Source: Streptococcus infantis SPAR10 (GTDB taxonomy: Bacteria > Bacillota > Bacilli > Lactobacillales > Streptococcaceae). Taken from it: a stretch of DNA of 64,000 nt. A program made the translations under genes and the position numbers. The DNA is taken from assembly GCF_000279535.1 (NCBI RefSeq), contig NZ_ALCH01000005.1:1-64000 (forward strand). Direction: 5' to 3'. Position 1 is the first letter of the stretch, and every line of letters begins with the position of its first letter. The notes below the pieces were generated by a model. It did not search any database, had not been told where the DNA came from, and saw only the letters and a list, made by a program, of their open reading frames with translations. This document shows positions 25,454-34,307 of this stretch, in pieces.

Positions 25454-26125
25454 ATGATTAAAATTCTATTAGTGGAAGATGACCTAGGCCTGTCAAATTC
25501 AGTCTTTGATTTTTTGGATGATTTTGCAGATGTTATGCAGGTATTTGATGGCGAAGAAGGTCTCTACGAGGCTGAAAGTGGCGTCTATGATTTGATTCTC
25601 CTTGATTTGATGTTACCTGAAAAAAATGGTTTCCAAGTCTTAAAAGAACTACGTGAAAAAGGTGTTTCGACTCCTGTTCTCATCATGACAGCCAAGGAGA
25701 GTCTTGATGACAAAGGACATGGCTTTGAGCTGGGAGCAGATGACTATCTAACCAAACCATTTTATCTAGAAGAACTCAAGATGCGTATTCAGGCACTTCT
25801 CAAACGCTCAGGGAAATTTAACGAAAATACCTTAACGTACGGTGATTTGACAGTCAATCTATCTACTAATGAAGTTAAGGTTCAAGATGCCTCTGTTGAG
25901 CTGCTTGGTAAAGAATTTGAACTCTTGGTCTATTTCCTCCAAAACCAAAATGTCATCTTACCAAAAACCCAAATCTTTGACCGTTTATGGGGATTTGACA
26001 GTGACACAACCATTTCCGTTGTAGAAGTTTATGTATCAAAAGTTCGTAAGAAATTGAAAGGTTCAGCCTTTGCTGAAAATCTCCAAACTTTGCGTAGTGT
26101 TGGGTATATTTTAAAACATGTTTAA
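25454..26125 (+). CDS. ciaR: Response regulator CiaR
   Basis: A 223-aa OmpR-type regulator. The receiver domain has the acidic pocket LLVEDD and phospho-Asp51 in [13 protein letters not shown]; the C-terminal winged helix includes [16 protein letters not shown]. In pneumococci CiaR controls competence, cell-wall stress genes, htrA and small csRNAs through TTTAAG-N5-TTTAAG sites (established). ATG at 25454 follows GGAGG; a TTG one codon before is less likely. It overlaps ciaH by 8 bases. Confidence 0.97.
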   Translation: MIKILLVEDDLGLSNSVFDFLDDFADVMQVFDGEEGLYEAESGVYDLILLDLMLPEKNGFQVLKELREKGVSTPVLIMTAKESLDDKGHGFELGADDYLTKPFYLEELKMRIQALLKRSGKFNENTLTYGDLTVNLSTNEVKVQDASVELLGKEFELLVYFLQNQNVILPKTQIFDRLWGFDSDTTISVVEVYVSKVRKKLKGSAFAENLQTLRSVGYILKHV

Positions 26126-27452
26126 GAAATTAAAAAAGAATTGGTACGCAGAAGATTTTAGCTACTTTATCCGTAATTTTGGTGTTTTCACCCTAATTTT
26201 CTCTGCCATGACCTTGATTATCTTGCAGGTTATGCACTCCAGTCTCTACACATCAGTGGATGAGAAACTGCTATCTCTCAGCAACAATCCTCAGGACATC
26301 ATTCAATTGGCCGTCAATCGTGCAACTGAAGACGTTAAGGATTTAGATAGTGGCAGTGTCGCTTCAGCATCTGATAAAAAGCCAAATGTGAGTTCCAATA
26401 CTGAAGTGATTTTGCTAGATTCAAATTTGAATCAATTAGTGACTGGCAATCGCTTTTTGGGATTAGACAGAATAACTTTCAATAAAAAGGATTTAAACCA
26501 TATCCGACAACTTCATGTTGTGAATAGCTACGGCCAGGATGAGATTTATCGGGTGGTCTTAACGGAAATGAATATTGATTCTGTTTCGACTAATATTAAG
26601 TATGCTGCTATACTGATTAACACAAGCCAACTAGAGCAAATTAGTCAAAACCACGAGCAGTTAATCGTGGTGGTAATGGCAAGTTTTTGGATTCTATCTA
26701 TCTTAGCCAGTCTCTATCTTGCACGTGTCAGTGTTAAACCCTTACTTGAAAGTATGCAAAAGCAGAAAAGCTTTGTGGAAAATGCCAGTCATGAATTACG
26801 GACTCCGTTGGCAGTTCTTCAGAACCGTCTGGAAACTCTTTTTAGAAAACCAGAGGCGACTATTATGGAGTCAAGTGAGAGTATCGCTTCTAGTTTGGAA
26901 GAAGTTCGAAATATGAAGTTTCTAACGACTAACCTTCTCAATCTGGCACGTAGAGATGATGGAATCAAGCCTGAGTTTGGAGAGGTAGAGCCAGACTTCT
27001 TTAATACAACCTTTACTAACTATGAGATGATTGCGTCCGAGAATAATCGTGTCTTTCGTTTCCAAAATCGTGTTCATCGCACCATTATCACAGATAAACT
27101 CCTCCTCAAGCAATTGATGACCATTCTGTTTGACAATGCGGTCAAGTATACAGAAGAAGAAGGAGATATATATTTTGAGATTTCAACGAAAGAACGAAGC
27201 CTCTATCTAACGGTAGCTGATAATGGGATCGGTATTTCTGCAGCTGATAAAAAGAAAATTTTTGATCGTTTTTATCGCGTGGATAAGGCACGTACACGGC
27301 AAAAGGGTGGTTTCGGTTTAGGCTTGTCTTTAGCTAAGCAGATTGTCGATGCCTTAAAAGGCTCTATCAGTGTGAAAGATAACAAACCTAACGGAACAAT
27401 TTTTGAAGTCAAGATAGCTATCACAACACCATCAAGACGAAAGAATAAATAA
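26118..27452 (+). CDS. ciaH: Sensor histidine kinase CiaH
   Basis: A 444-aa membrane kinase with two membrane helices (~20-40 and 182-202) around a ~140-residue extracellular sensor. It has a phospho-His at H225 in [19 protein letters not shown], an N-box [11 protein letters not shown], and G-boxes DNGIGIS and [10 protein letters not shown]. It partners CiaR, with which it overlaps. The two Pro-rich hotspots linked to cefotaxime resistance cannot be judged without a reference alignment. Confidence 0.97.
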   Translation: MFKKLKKNWYAEDFSYFIRNFGVFTLIFSAMTLIILQVMHSSLYTSVDEKLLSLSNNPQDIIQLAVNRATEDVKDLDSGSVASASDKKPNVSSNTEVILLDSNLNQLVTGNRFLGLDRITFNKKDLNHIRQLHVVNSYGQDEIYRVVLTEMNIDSVSTNIKYAAILINTSQLEQISQNHEQLIVVVMASFWILSILASLYLARVSVKPLLESMQKQKSFVENASHELRTPLAVLQNRLETLFRKPEATIMESSESIASSLEEVRNMKFLTTNLLNLARRDDGIKPEFGEVEPDFFNTTFTNYEMIASENNRVFRFQNRVHRTIITDKLLLKQLMTILFDNAVKYTEEEGDIYFEISTKERSLYLTVADNGIGISAADKKKIFDRFYRVDKARTRQKGGFGLGLSLAKQIVDALKGSISVKDNKPNGTIFEVKIAITTPSRRKNK

Positions 27453-27480
27453 AAAAACCTTCGATTTATCGAAGGTTTTT
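27453..27480. terminator. Bidirectional terminator ciaH / DUF3270 gene
   Basis: AAAAACCTTCGAT-TT-ATCGAAGGTTTTT between converging genes. Confidence 0.92.
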
Positions 27481-27754
27481 ATTTGAATTTTTTCTTGATA
27501 AAAGTGCGCTGAAATTGTAAAGCTATAAGACTGAGGCCGATAGCCAAAGCAAATGATAAAACAGTGTTCAATTTAAGCGATAAGAACATGAAACTAAAGA
27601 TAGCTAAAAAGACACAGAAGCAAGCAATGTTAACAAAAAATAGGACTTCCTTTACACTAGCAACAGAAGTATTTTCTGGAACATAATCTTGAAACTGAGC
27701 AGTTTTTATACTTTCTTGTTCTAACTCATACGGGTGTAGTTTTCTTGCGGGCAT
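27479..27754 (-). CDS. DUF3270 membrane protein
   Basis: A 91-aa streptococcal protein. A polar N-terminus (MPARKLHPYELEQESIKTAQ) is followed by two membrane helices (~35-58 and 62-82) and a basic tail FIKKKFK. The family DUF3270 is commonly found beside ciaRH in Mitis streptococci; its role is unknown. AAGGAGAG lies upstream. It converges on ciaH across a shared terminator. Confidence 0.85.
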   Translation of the reverse strand: MPARKLHPYELEQESIKTAQFQDYVPENTSVASVKEVLFFVNIACFCVFLAIFSFMFLSLKLNTVLSFALAIGLSLIALQFQRTFIKKKFK

Positions 27755-27864
27755 ATTTCTCTCCTTAACAGTACATTACTATTTTATCATTTTTTAAAGA
27801 GAGAATTATTACAGGATTGTTACAAATTGCATAAAATCTGTTATCAAGGCCAATTTAGGAATTC

Positions 27865-27893
27865 TTGACATGCTGATGGGAAAATGATAGGAT
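27865..27893 (+). promoter_or_regulatory. Promoter upstream of the ABC permease pair
   Basis: TTGACA, 17 bases, TAGGAT. The transcript would include the short ORF at 27949. Confidence 0.65.
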
Positions 27894-27948
27894 GAGTAAA
27901 CCGTTTAAACTTTATTATTTTTCTCTTATTTCAACGAGGGGAAATTTG

Positions 27949-28005
27949 ATGGTTAAAACGAATAAAAATCATACACAGATGCAAATAAATTCAATTTTGA
28001 AGTAA
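27949..28005 (+). CDS. Possible leader peptide or gene relic (18 aa)
   Basis: MVKTNKNHTQMQINSILK ends at TAA. It has a good GAGGGGAAA ribosome site and sits about 50 bases after a consensus promoter. It may be a regulatory leader peptide, or the first codons of a gene ended by a stop, since coding-like sequence continues past it. No match that I recognise. Confidence 0.35.
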   Translation: MVKTNKNHTQMQINSILK

Positions 28006-28123
28006 GGACAGGATTCTTTTAAATTGATTCTAGTTGTTCATGACGAGATAGTTTTCTATCTTTAGTGCTATGGTAAAGAGGAGATTTGTTCCCTCGACAA
28101 CAGAATACTTAAAGGAGATTGGC

Positions 28124-29179
28124 ATGTATCTTGCTATCAAAGAAATTTTACAGAATAAACTGCGTTACAGTTTAATTCTAACAACTATTTTTCTTATTGC
28201 TTTTATGGTCTTTTTTATGACTAGTTTGGCTCTCGGGCTTGTTCGAAATAACAGGGCTGCTATTGATAATTGGCAAGCAACAGGAGTTGTGCTATCCGAT
28301 TATGCAAATGATAATTTAACTGCATCCTTTATACCAGAAAAAGACTACAAAGATAAAGTGTCTGGGGATGCTGTTCCTCTAAGCTACATGTTTGCGGTGA
28401 CAAACCTTGTCGATAGTAGTGACAAGATGAATGTCTCTATTTTTGGTCAAGAGTGGGACAGCTTTATCTCGCCAACCTTGATTGAAGGGCGTTACCCAGA
28501 AAATGACCAAGAAGTGGTAGTGGATCAGTCTTTTGAAAATTACGGCATCAAACTCGGGGACGCTATTCAACTCAACGGAAGTGAGACAAGTTTTAAGATT
28601 GTAGGTTTGACCAGAGAAAATAAATTTTTCACAGAACCTGTTGTTTTTACGAGCCTAACAACCTATTGGAATTTACAAGGAACAACAAAAGCTAATCGCT
28701 CTATCTCTGCATTGGTATTGCAAAATGATGTAGAAGTGACTGGCGATGGCTTGAAGCAGATTTCTATTAAAAAAATGATTTCGAAAATTCCTGGCTATAC
28801 CCCTCAGGTCAATGTATTCTCAGGAATGATTCTGGCTATGATTGTCATTACAGGTCTGATTGTAGGAATTTTTATCTACATCATTACCATTCAAAAATTA
28901 GGCCTCTATGGCATTATGCGAGCGCAAGGGATTCAGATAAAATCCATCGTATGGTCCCTTTTCTGTCAGATTTTTCTTCTATCTGGTTTGGGTATTGGAT
29001 TGGCCTTAGTAGCCATTTGGGCTGTCATCTTAGTTTTACCTGCAACCTTCTTTTTCTACTCTAGTTGGTTGGCATACTTTATGCTAAGCCTGGTCATTTG
29101 CTTGATGGCACTACTAGGTGGCGTCATTTCGCTTCCGCGTATACTTAAAGTAGATCCAATTACAGCGATTGCAGAATGA
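28124..29179 (+). CDS. FtsX-type ABC permease (HrtB/DevC-like)
   Basis: A 351-aa permease: N-terminal helix (SLILTTIFLIAFMVFFMTSL), an extracellular loop domain (~45-235), then three helices, the first being MILAMIVITGLIVGIFIYII, with GLYGIMRAQGIQ as the coupling motif. Size and single FtsX domain match HrtB (heme efflux) or DevC. The start MYLAIKEILQ has AAAGGAG upstream; the frame extends 18 codons further without a ribosome site. The ATPase follows after 13 bases. Heme or peptide export is an inference. Confidence 0.88.
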   Translation: MYLAIKEILQNKLRYSLILTTIFLIAFMVFFMTSLALGLVRNNRAAIDNWQATGVVLSDYANDNLTASFIPEKDYKDKVSGDAVPLSYMFAVTNLVDSSDKMNVSIFGQEWDSFISPTLIEGRYPENDQEVVVDQSFENYGIKLGDAIQLNGSETSFKIVGLTRENKFFTEPVVFTSLTTYWNLQGTTKANRSISALVLQNDVEVTGDGLKQISIKKMISKIPGYTPQVNVFSGMILAMIVITGLIVGIFIYIITIQKLGLYGIMRAQGIQIKSIVWSLFCQIFLLSGLGIGLALVAIWAVILVLPATFFFYSSWLAYFMLSLVICLMALLGGVISLPRILKVDPITAIAE

Positions 29180-29192
29180 TAAGGAGAATGAT

Positions 29193-29873
29193 ATGACGAC
29201 ATTAATTGAGATGGTTCAAGTGACAAAAACTTATGGCGAAGGCAATATGAAAGTTACAGCTCTCCATGAGACCAATTTTCAGCTAAACGCTGGGGAGTTT
29301 GTAGCGATTGTGGGGCCTTCTGGATCAGGTAAAACAACCTTTTTAACGACTCTAGGCCAACTTCAGGAAGCTTCAAGTGGAAAGATTCTAGTAAAGGGAA
29401 AAGAGACTGGGCATTTATCTGAAAAAGAAAAAACGGATTTGCGCTTTAGTGAATTTGGTTTCATCCTCCAGGCTTCAAATTTGATTCCATTTTTAACGGT
29501 TAAGGAGCAATTAGATTTAATTGACCGTTTGGATAAAAAGAAATCAGAAAAAAGTGACCGACAAGAGTTGTTCAATTTGTTGGATTTGGAAAAGGTTCAA
29601 AATCACTATCCCAAAGCTCTCTCTGGTGGTGAACGCCAACGAGCTGCAATTGCTAGAGCCCTTTATAATAATCCTAGTATTGTACTTGCAGACGAACCGA
29701 CAGCTAGCTTGGATACACAACGTGCTTATCAAGTGACGGATATGTTGGCTTCAATTGCCCATGAGCAAGGCAGGGGAGTTGTCATGATTACGCATGATAC
29801 TCGCTTGCTAGATAAGGTTGACCGTGTTTATGTGATGAATGACGGACGACTTGTTGAAAAGACACAGGCATAA
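29193..29873 (+). CDS. ABC transporter ATPase (HrtA/DevA-like)
   Basis: A 226-aa ATP-binding subunit: Walker A GPSGSGKTT, signature LSGGERQRAAIARAL, Walker B VLADEPTASLD, H-loop MITHDTR. The start MTTLIEMVQVTKTYG follows AAGGAGAATGAT; an upstream frame opening at 29169 lies within the permease end. It drives the adjacent permease. The class (LolD/MacB/HrtA) exports hydrophobic or heme-like compounds. Confidence 0.93.
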   Translation: MTTLIEMVQVTKTYGEGNMKVTALHETNFQLNAGEFVAIVGPSGSGKTTFLTTLGQLQEASSGKILVKGKETGHLSEKEKTDLRFSEFGFILQASNLIPFLTVKEQLDLIDRLDKKKSEKSDRQELFNLLDLEKVQNHYPKALSGGERQRAAIARALYNNPSIVLADEPTASLDTQRAYQVTDMLASIAHEQGRGVVMITHDTRLLDKVDRVYVMNDGRLVEKTQA

Positions 29874-29877
29874 ATCT

Positions 29878-29915
29878 AAAAAGTGAACTGTTATTGGTAC
29901 GGTTCACTTTTTTTA
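29878..29915 (+). terminator. Terminator after ABC pair
   Basis: AAAAAGTGAAC pairs with GGTTCACTTTTTTT around an 11-base loop. Confidence 0.85.
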
Positions 29916-29968
29916 AAAATTTGGACTAACAAGACCCACTTTTCTATATAGCTGATTTTTTGGAAATG

Positions 29969-29977
29969 TGGTATAAT
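29969..29977 (+). promoter_or_regulatory. Extended -10 promoter giving a leaderless transcript
   Basis: TGGTATAAT ends 7 bases before the ATG of the U32 gene, so transcription should begin at or next to the start codon. Confidence 0.7.
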
Positions 29978-29984
29978 TTTCTCT

Positions 29985-30914
29985 ATGGAAAAGATTATCA
30001 TTACAGCAACTGCTGAAAGTATTGAACAAGTAAAACAGCTACTTGAAGCTGGTGTCGACCGAATTTATGTCGGTGAGAAAGATTTTGGTCTTCGTTTGCC
30101 AACGACCTTTAGCCATGAAGAATTGCGTGAAATCGCAAAAATTGTTCATGATGCCGGTAAGGAATTAATCGTTGCGGTCAATGCTCTTATGCACCAAGAC
30201 ATGATGGACCGGATCAAGCCCTTCTTGGATTTTTTAGAAGAAATCAAAACGGACTATATCACAGTTGGAGACGCAGGTGTCTTTTATGTGGTTAACCGTG
30301 ATAACTATTCTTTCAAAACGATTTACGATGCCTCAACCATGGTCACAAGCAGTCGTCAGATTAACTTCTGGGGACAAAAAGCAGGAGCGTCAGAAGCTGT
30401 TTTGGCGCGTGAAATCCCATCTGCAGAACTCTTCAAAATGCCTGAAATTTTAGAAATTCCTGCTGAGGTCTTGGTATACGGTGCTAGTGTCATCCACCAT
30501 TCTAAGCGTCCACTCTTGCAAAACTACTATAATTTCACACAGATTGATGATGAAAAATCTCGTCAACGTGACTTGTTCTTGGCTGAGCCAAGTGACCCAG
30601 AGAGCCATTATTCTATTTTTGAAGACAATCATGGGACTCATATCTTTGCTAACAATGACCTTGATTTGATGACCAAGTTGACTGAACTAGTAGAACATGG
30701 TTTCACTCATTGGAAGCTTGAAGGTCTTTATACACCTGGCCAAAATTTTGTAGAAATTGCAAAACTCTTTATCCAAGCGCGCAATTTGATTCAAGAAGGT
30801 AACTTTACACATGACCAAGCCTTCTTGCTTGATGAAGAAGTTCGCAAGCTCCATCCTAAAAATCGTTTCTTGGATACTGGATTTTACGACTATGACCCTG
30901 ATATGGTTAAGTAA
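29985..30914 (+). CDS. U32-family peptidase-like protein (short form)
   Basis: A 309-aa protein of the U32 family (PrtC/YrrN-like short members), a TIM-barrel-like fold. N-terminal IITATAESIEQVKQLLEAGV and DRIYVGEKDFGLRLPTTFSH, then YDASTMVTSSRQINFWG, VLVYGASVIHHSKRPLLQNY and HWKLEGLYTPGQNF are typical blocks. Larger U32 proteins hydroxylate tRNA (TrhP), so the old peptidase label is doubtful. A partner long U32 gene is not adjacent. There is no ribosome site: the -10 lies 7 bases upstream. Confidence 0.88.
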   Translation: MEKIIITATAESIEQVKQLLEAGVDRIYVGEKDFGLRLPTTFSHEELREIAKIVHDAGKELIVAVNALMHQDMMDRIKPFLDFLEEIKTDYITVGDAGVFYVVNRDNYSFKTIYDASTMVTSSRQINFWGQKAGASEAVLAREIPSAELFKMPEILEIPAEVLVYGASVIHHSKRPLLQNYYNFTQIDDEKSRQRDLFLAEPSDPESHYSIFEDNHGTHIFANNDLDLMTKLTELVEHGFTHWKLEGLYTPGQNFVEIAKLFIQARNLIQEGNFTHDQAFLLDEEVRKLHPKNRFLDTGFYDYDPDMVK

Positions 30915-30921
30915 ACATCAC

Positions 30922-30950
30922 AAAACCCGAAATAAAATGTTCGGGTTTTT
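30922..30950 (+). terminator. Terminator after U32 gene
   Basis: AAAACCCGAA pairs with TTCGGGTTTTT. Confidence 0.9.
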
Positions 30951-30984
30951 CTAGTGTAAGGATGAATTTGAAGCGTATTCATGA

Positions 30985-30990
30985 TATAAT
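30985..30990 (+). promoter_or_regulatory. Promoter -10 of the rpiA-deoB-punA cluster
   Basis: TGATATAAT, an extended -10 box, 28 bases before the GTG of rpiA. Confidence 0.65.
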
Positions 30991-31018
30991 AGAAGTAGCT
31001 TTATTTGGAGGTGTATAA

Positions 31019-31702
31019 GTGGAAAATCTGAAAAAAATGGCAGGGATTAAAGCTGCCGAGTTCGTCAAAGATGGTATGGTTGTCGGGCTTGGAACAGGCT
31101 CAACTGCCTACTATTTCGTAGAAGAAATAGGTCGTCGTATCAAGGAAGAGGGCTTACAGATTACAGCTGTAACGACCTCTAGTGTGACCAGCAAGCAGGC
31201 AGAAGGACTCAATATTCCTCTTAAGTCTATTGATCAAGTGGACTTTGTAGACCTGACAGTTGATGGTGCAGATGAAGTAGACAGTCAGTTTAACGGAATC
31301 AAAGGCGGTGGTGGGGCCCTTCTCATGGAAAAGGTTGTCGCAACTCCATCTAAAGAATATATCTGGGTTGTTGATGAAAGTAAGCTAGTAGAGAAACTTG
31401 GTGCCTTTAAATTACCAGTAGAGGTTGTTCAATATGGTGCTGAACAGGTCTTCCGTCGATTTGAACGAACTGGCTATAAACCGAGCTTTCGTGAAAAAGA
31501 TGGTCAACGTTTTGTGACGGATATGCAAAACTTTATCATCGATTTGGCCCTGGAAGTGATTGAAGACCCAATTGCTCTGGGACAAGAATTGGATCATGGC
31601 GTTGGTGTCGTCGAGCATGGGTTGTTTAACCAAATGGTGGATAAGGTCATCGTTGCTGGACAAGAGGGCGTTCAGATTTTAACTTCAACAAAAGCAAAAT
31701 AA
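31019..31702 (+). CDS. rpiA: Ribose-5-phosphate isomerase A
   Basis: A 227-aa enzyme interconverting ribose-5-P and ribulose-5-P. Phosphate and substrate motifs: [21 protein letters not shown] and [11 protein letters not shown], with the catalytic Lys/Glu region [11 protein letters not shown]. The start codon is GTG, 8 bases after GGAGG. It heads the cluster rpiA-deoB-DUF1697-punA, linking nucleoside ribose to the pentose-phosphate pathway. Confidence 0.97.
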   Translation: MENLKKMAGIKAAEFVKDGMVVGLGTGSTAYYFVEEIGRRIKEEGLQITAVTTSSVTSKQAEGLNIPLKSIDQVDFVDLTVDGADEVDSQFNGIKGGGGALLMEKVVATPSKEYIWVVDESKLVEKLGAFKLPVEVVQYGAEQVFRRFERTGYKPSFREKDGQRFVTDMQNFIIDLALEVIEDPIALGQELDHGVGVVEHGLFNQMVDKVIVAGQEGVQILTSTKAK

Positions 31703-31725
31703 TCAAAATAAAAAGGAGACACACT

Positions 31726-32937
31726 ATGCCAAAATTTAATCGTATTCACTTGGTGGTACTAGATTCTGTAGGAATCGGTGCAGCACCAGATGCTCATAAC
31801 TTTGTCAACGCTGGTGTTCCTGATGGTGCATCAGACACGCTTGGACACATTTCAAAATCAGTAGGTTTGAATGTTCCAAATATGGCAAAACTTGGTCTTG
31901 GGAACATTCCTCGTGAACAAGCCTTGAAGACTGTTCCAGCTGAGAGCAATCCAACTGGTTACGCTACGAAGTTAGAAGAAGTCTCTCTTGGAAAAGATAC
32001 CATGACAGGTCACTGGGAAATCATGGGGCTCAATATCACTGAACCGTTCGATACTTTCTGGAATGGATTCCCAGAGGAAATCCTTACTAAAATCGAAGAA
32101 TTTTCAGGACGTAAGGTTATTCGTGAAGCCAACAAACCATACTCAGGAACAGCTGTCATCGATGACTTTGGACCACGCCAAATGGAAACTGGCGAGTTGA
32201 TTATCTATACATCAGCTGACCCAGTTCTTCAAATCGCAGCTCACGAAGATATCATTCCTTTGGATGAACTCTACCGTATCTGTGAATACGCTCGTTCAAT
32301 TACCCTTGATCGCCCAGCTCTTCTAGGACGTATCATTGCTCGTCCTTATGTTGGTGAGCCTGGAAACTTCACTCGTACGGCTAACCGTCGTGACTTGGCT
32401 GTATCTCCATTTGCCCCAACTGTTTTGGACAAATTGAACGAAGCTGGTATCGATACATATGCAGTTGGTAAGATTAACGATATCTTCAACGGTGCAGGTA
32501 TCAACCACGATATGGGCCACAACAAATCAAACAGCCACGGTATTGACAACTTGATCAAGGCTATGAAATCAGAAGACTTCAAACATGGCTTCTCATTTAC
32601 AAACTTAGTAGACTTCGATGCCCTTTATGGACACCGTCGTGATCCACACGGCTATCGTGATTGTTTGCATGAGTTTGATGAGCGCTTGCCAGAAATCATT
32701 GCAGCAATGAGAGAAGACGATCTTCTTTTGATTACTGCTGACCACGGAAATGACCCAACCTATGCTGGTACTGACCATACTCGTGAATATATTCCACTTT
32801 TGGCATACAGTCCATCCTTTAAAGACAATGGATTAATTCCAGTTGGACACTTCGCCGACATATCAGCAACGGTTGCGGATAACTTTGGAGTTGAAACTGC
32901 CATGATTGGTGAAAGTTTCTTAGATAAATTAGTTTAA
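31726..32937 (+). CDS. deoB: Phosphopentomutase
   Basis: A 403-aa alkaline-phosphatase-superfamily enzyme converting (deoxy)ribose-1-P to the 5-phosphate. Metal-site motifs are [15 protein letters not shown], the phospho-Thr region [23 protein letters not shown] and [25 protein letters not shown] upstream. It directly supplies RpiA and DeoC with substrates produced by PunA, DeoD and Pdp. Confidence 0.97.
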   Translation: MPKFNRIHLVVLDSVGIGAAPDAHNFVNAGVPDGASDTLGHISKSVGLNVPNMAKLGLGNIPREQALKTVPAESNPTGYATKLEEVSLGKDTMTGHWEIMGLNITEPFDTFWNGFPEEILTKIEEFSGRKVIREANKPYSGTAVIDDFGPRQMETGELIIYTSADPVLQIAAHEDIIPLDELYRICEYARSITLDRPALLGRIIARPYVGEPGNFTRTANRRDLAVSPFAPTVLDKLNEAGIDTYAVGKINDIFNGAGINHDMGHNKSNSHGIDNLIKAMKSEDFKHGFSFTNLVDFDALYGHRRDPHGYRDCLHEFDERLPEIIAAMREDDLLLITADHGNDPTYAGTDHTREYIPLLAYSPSFKDNGLIPVGHFADISATVADNFGVETAMIGESFLDKLV

Positions 32938-32938
32938 G

Positions 32939-33496
32939 ATGATTCGCTACGCTCTACTTGTTAGAGGTATTAATGTCGGTGGAAAGAACAAGGTGGTCAT
33001 GGCTCAACTGCGTCAAGAATTGACGGAGTTGGGATTAGAAAATGTAGAAACCTACATCAATAGTGGTAATATTTTCTTTAATAGCATTGTGCCTAGAACT
33101 AAATTAATAGAGAATTTACAGGCTTTCTTTGAAAGACGCTATCCATTTATTCAGAGTTTTTCCTTGCTGAGTCTTGAAGACTATGAAAAGGAGCTTAGAA
33201 ATCTTCCTGATTGGTGGAATCATGAGATGGCTCGAAAAGATGTGCTCTTTTACACTGAGAGCTTGGATGTGGATCAAGTCATCAAGAAAGTGAACAGTTT
33301 GGAACTGGTCGATGAAGTGCTTCATTTTGGGGAATTAGGGATTTTCTGGGCTAAATTGTCAGAAGCTAGCTACTCTAAAACAGCTTATCATAAGCACTTG
33401 CTTAAGATGCCTTTCTATCGCAATATTACCATTCGTAACGCTAATACCTTTGACAAAATTGGTCAATTTTTAAAACATAAAGAAGGAGATACCTAA
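32939..33496 (+). CDS. DUF1697 family protein
   Basis: A 185-aa soluble protein. MIRYALLVRGINVGGKNKVV and VETYINSGNIFF are DUF1697 signature blocks; YHKHLLKMPFYRNITIRNAN is the conserved C-terminal block. Function unknown. The ATG lies 1 base after the deoB stop and has no clear ribosome site, and its stop overlaps the punA start (TAATG). It is thus translationally coupled inside the nucleoside operon. Confidence 0.88.
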   Translation: MIRYALLVRGINVGGKNKVVMAQLRQELTELGLENVETYINSGNIFFNSIVPRTKLIENLQAFFERRYPFIQSFSLLSLEDYEKELRNLPDWWNHEMARKDVLFYTESLDVDQVIKKVNSLELVDEVLHFGELGIFWAKLSEASYSKTAYHKHLLKMPFYRNITIRNANTFDKIGQFLKHKEGDT

Positions 33497-34305
33497 TGAC
33501 ATTATTAAATAAAATCAATGAAACAGCTGCATTTTTGAAGGGCAAAGGAATCGAAGCTCCTGAGTTTGGCTTGATTCTTGGTTCAGGACTTGGAGAGTTA
33601 GCTGAAGAAATTGACAATCCAGTTGTTGTAGACTACGCTGACATTCCAAACTGGGGTCGTTCGACGGTTGTCGGGCATGCTGGTAAATTGGTTTATGGTG
33701 ATCTTGCTGGACGTAAAGTTTTGGCCCTTCAAGGACGTTTCCACTTCTACGAAGGAAACCCACTAGAAGTGGTGACTTTCCCAGTTCGTGTCATGAAAGT
33801 GTTGGGATGTGAAGGGGTGCTTGTCACCAACGCTGCTGGTGGTATCGGCTTCGGTCCTGGTACCTTGATGGCTATCACTGACCACATCAACATGACTGGT
33901 CAAAACCCATTGATCGGTGAAAACTTGGATGACTTTGGTCCACGTTTCCCTGATATGTCGAAAGCTTACACTCCAGAATACCGTGAGACTGCTCATCAAG
34001 TAGCAGACAAATTGGGCATTAAACTGGATGATGGGGTTTATATCGGTGTAACTGGTCCAACTTATGAAACACCAGCTGAAATCCGTGCCTATAAGACTCT
34101 TGGTGCAGATGCTGTCGGTATGTCAACTGTTCTTGAAGTTATCATCGCGGCTCACTCTGGTTTGAAAGTTCTTGGTATTTCATGTATTACCAACTTTGCG
34201 GCTGGTTTCCAAGAAGAGCTCAACCACGAAGAAGTTGTGGAAGTGACAGAACGCGTCAAAGGCGACTTCAAAGGATTGCTGAAAGCGATTCTTTCTGAAT
34301 TGTAA
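33496..34305 (+). CDS. punA: Purine-nucleoside phosphorylase (trimeric type)
   Basis: A 269-aa enzyme splitting inosine/guanosine and deoxy forms to base plus (deoxy)ribose-1-P. Phosphate loop FGLILGSGLGELAEEI, QGRFHFYEGN, the purine pocket VTNAAGGIG and MSTVLEVIIAAHSGL are the PNP class II features. AAGGAGA upstream, overlapping the DUF1697 stop by one base. It complements the hexameric-type DeoD further along. Confidence 0.95.
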   Translation: MTLLNKINETAAFLKGKGIEAPEFGLILGSGLGELAEEIDNPVVVDYADIPNWGRSTVVGHAGKLVYGDLAGRKVLALQGRFHFYEGNPLEVVTFPVRVMKVLGCEGVLVTNAAGGIGFGPGTLMAITDHINMTGQNPLIGENLDDFGPRFPDMSKAYTPEYRETAHQVADKLGIKLDDGVYIGVTGPTYETPAEIRAYKTLGADAVGMSTVLEVIIAAHSGLKVLGISCITNFAAGFQEELNHEEVVEVTERVKGDFKGLLKAILSEL

Positions 34306-34307
34306 TC

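Larger units (their letters stand above)
27755..28123 (+). other. Intergenic region with promoter and a short ORF
   Basis: The gap between the divergent DUF3270 gene and the ABC pair contains a strong promoter at 27865-27893 and an 18-codon ORF at 27949. After the ORF stop, the same frame stays open as GQDSFKLILVVHDEIVFYL to a TAG near 28060. The long leader (about 225 bases) before the permease may be regulatory or the relic of a gene. Confidence 0.5.
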
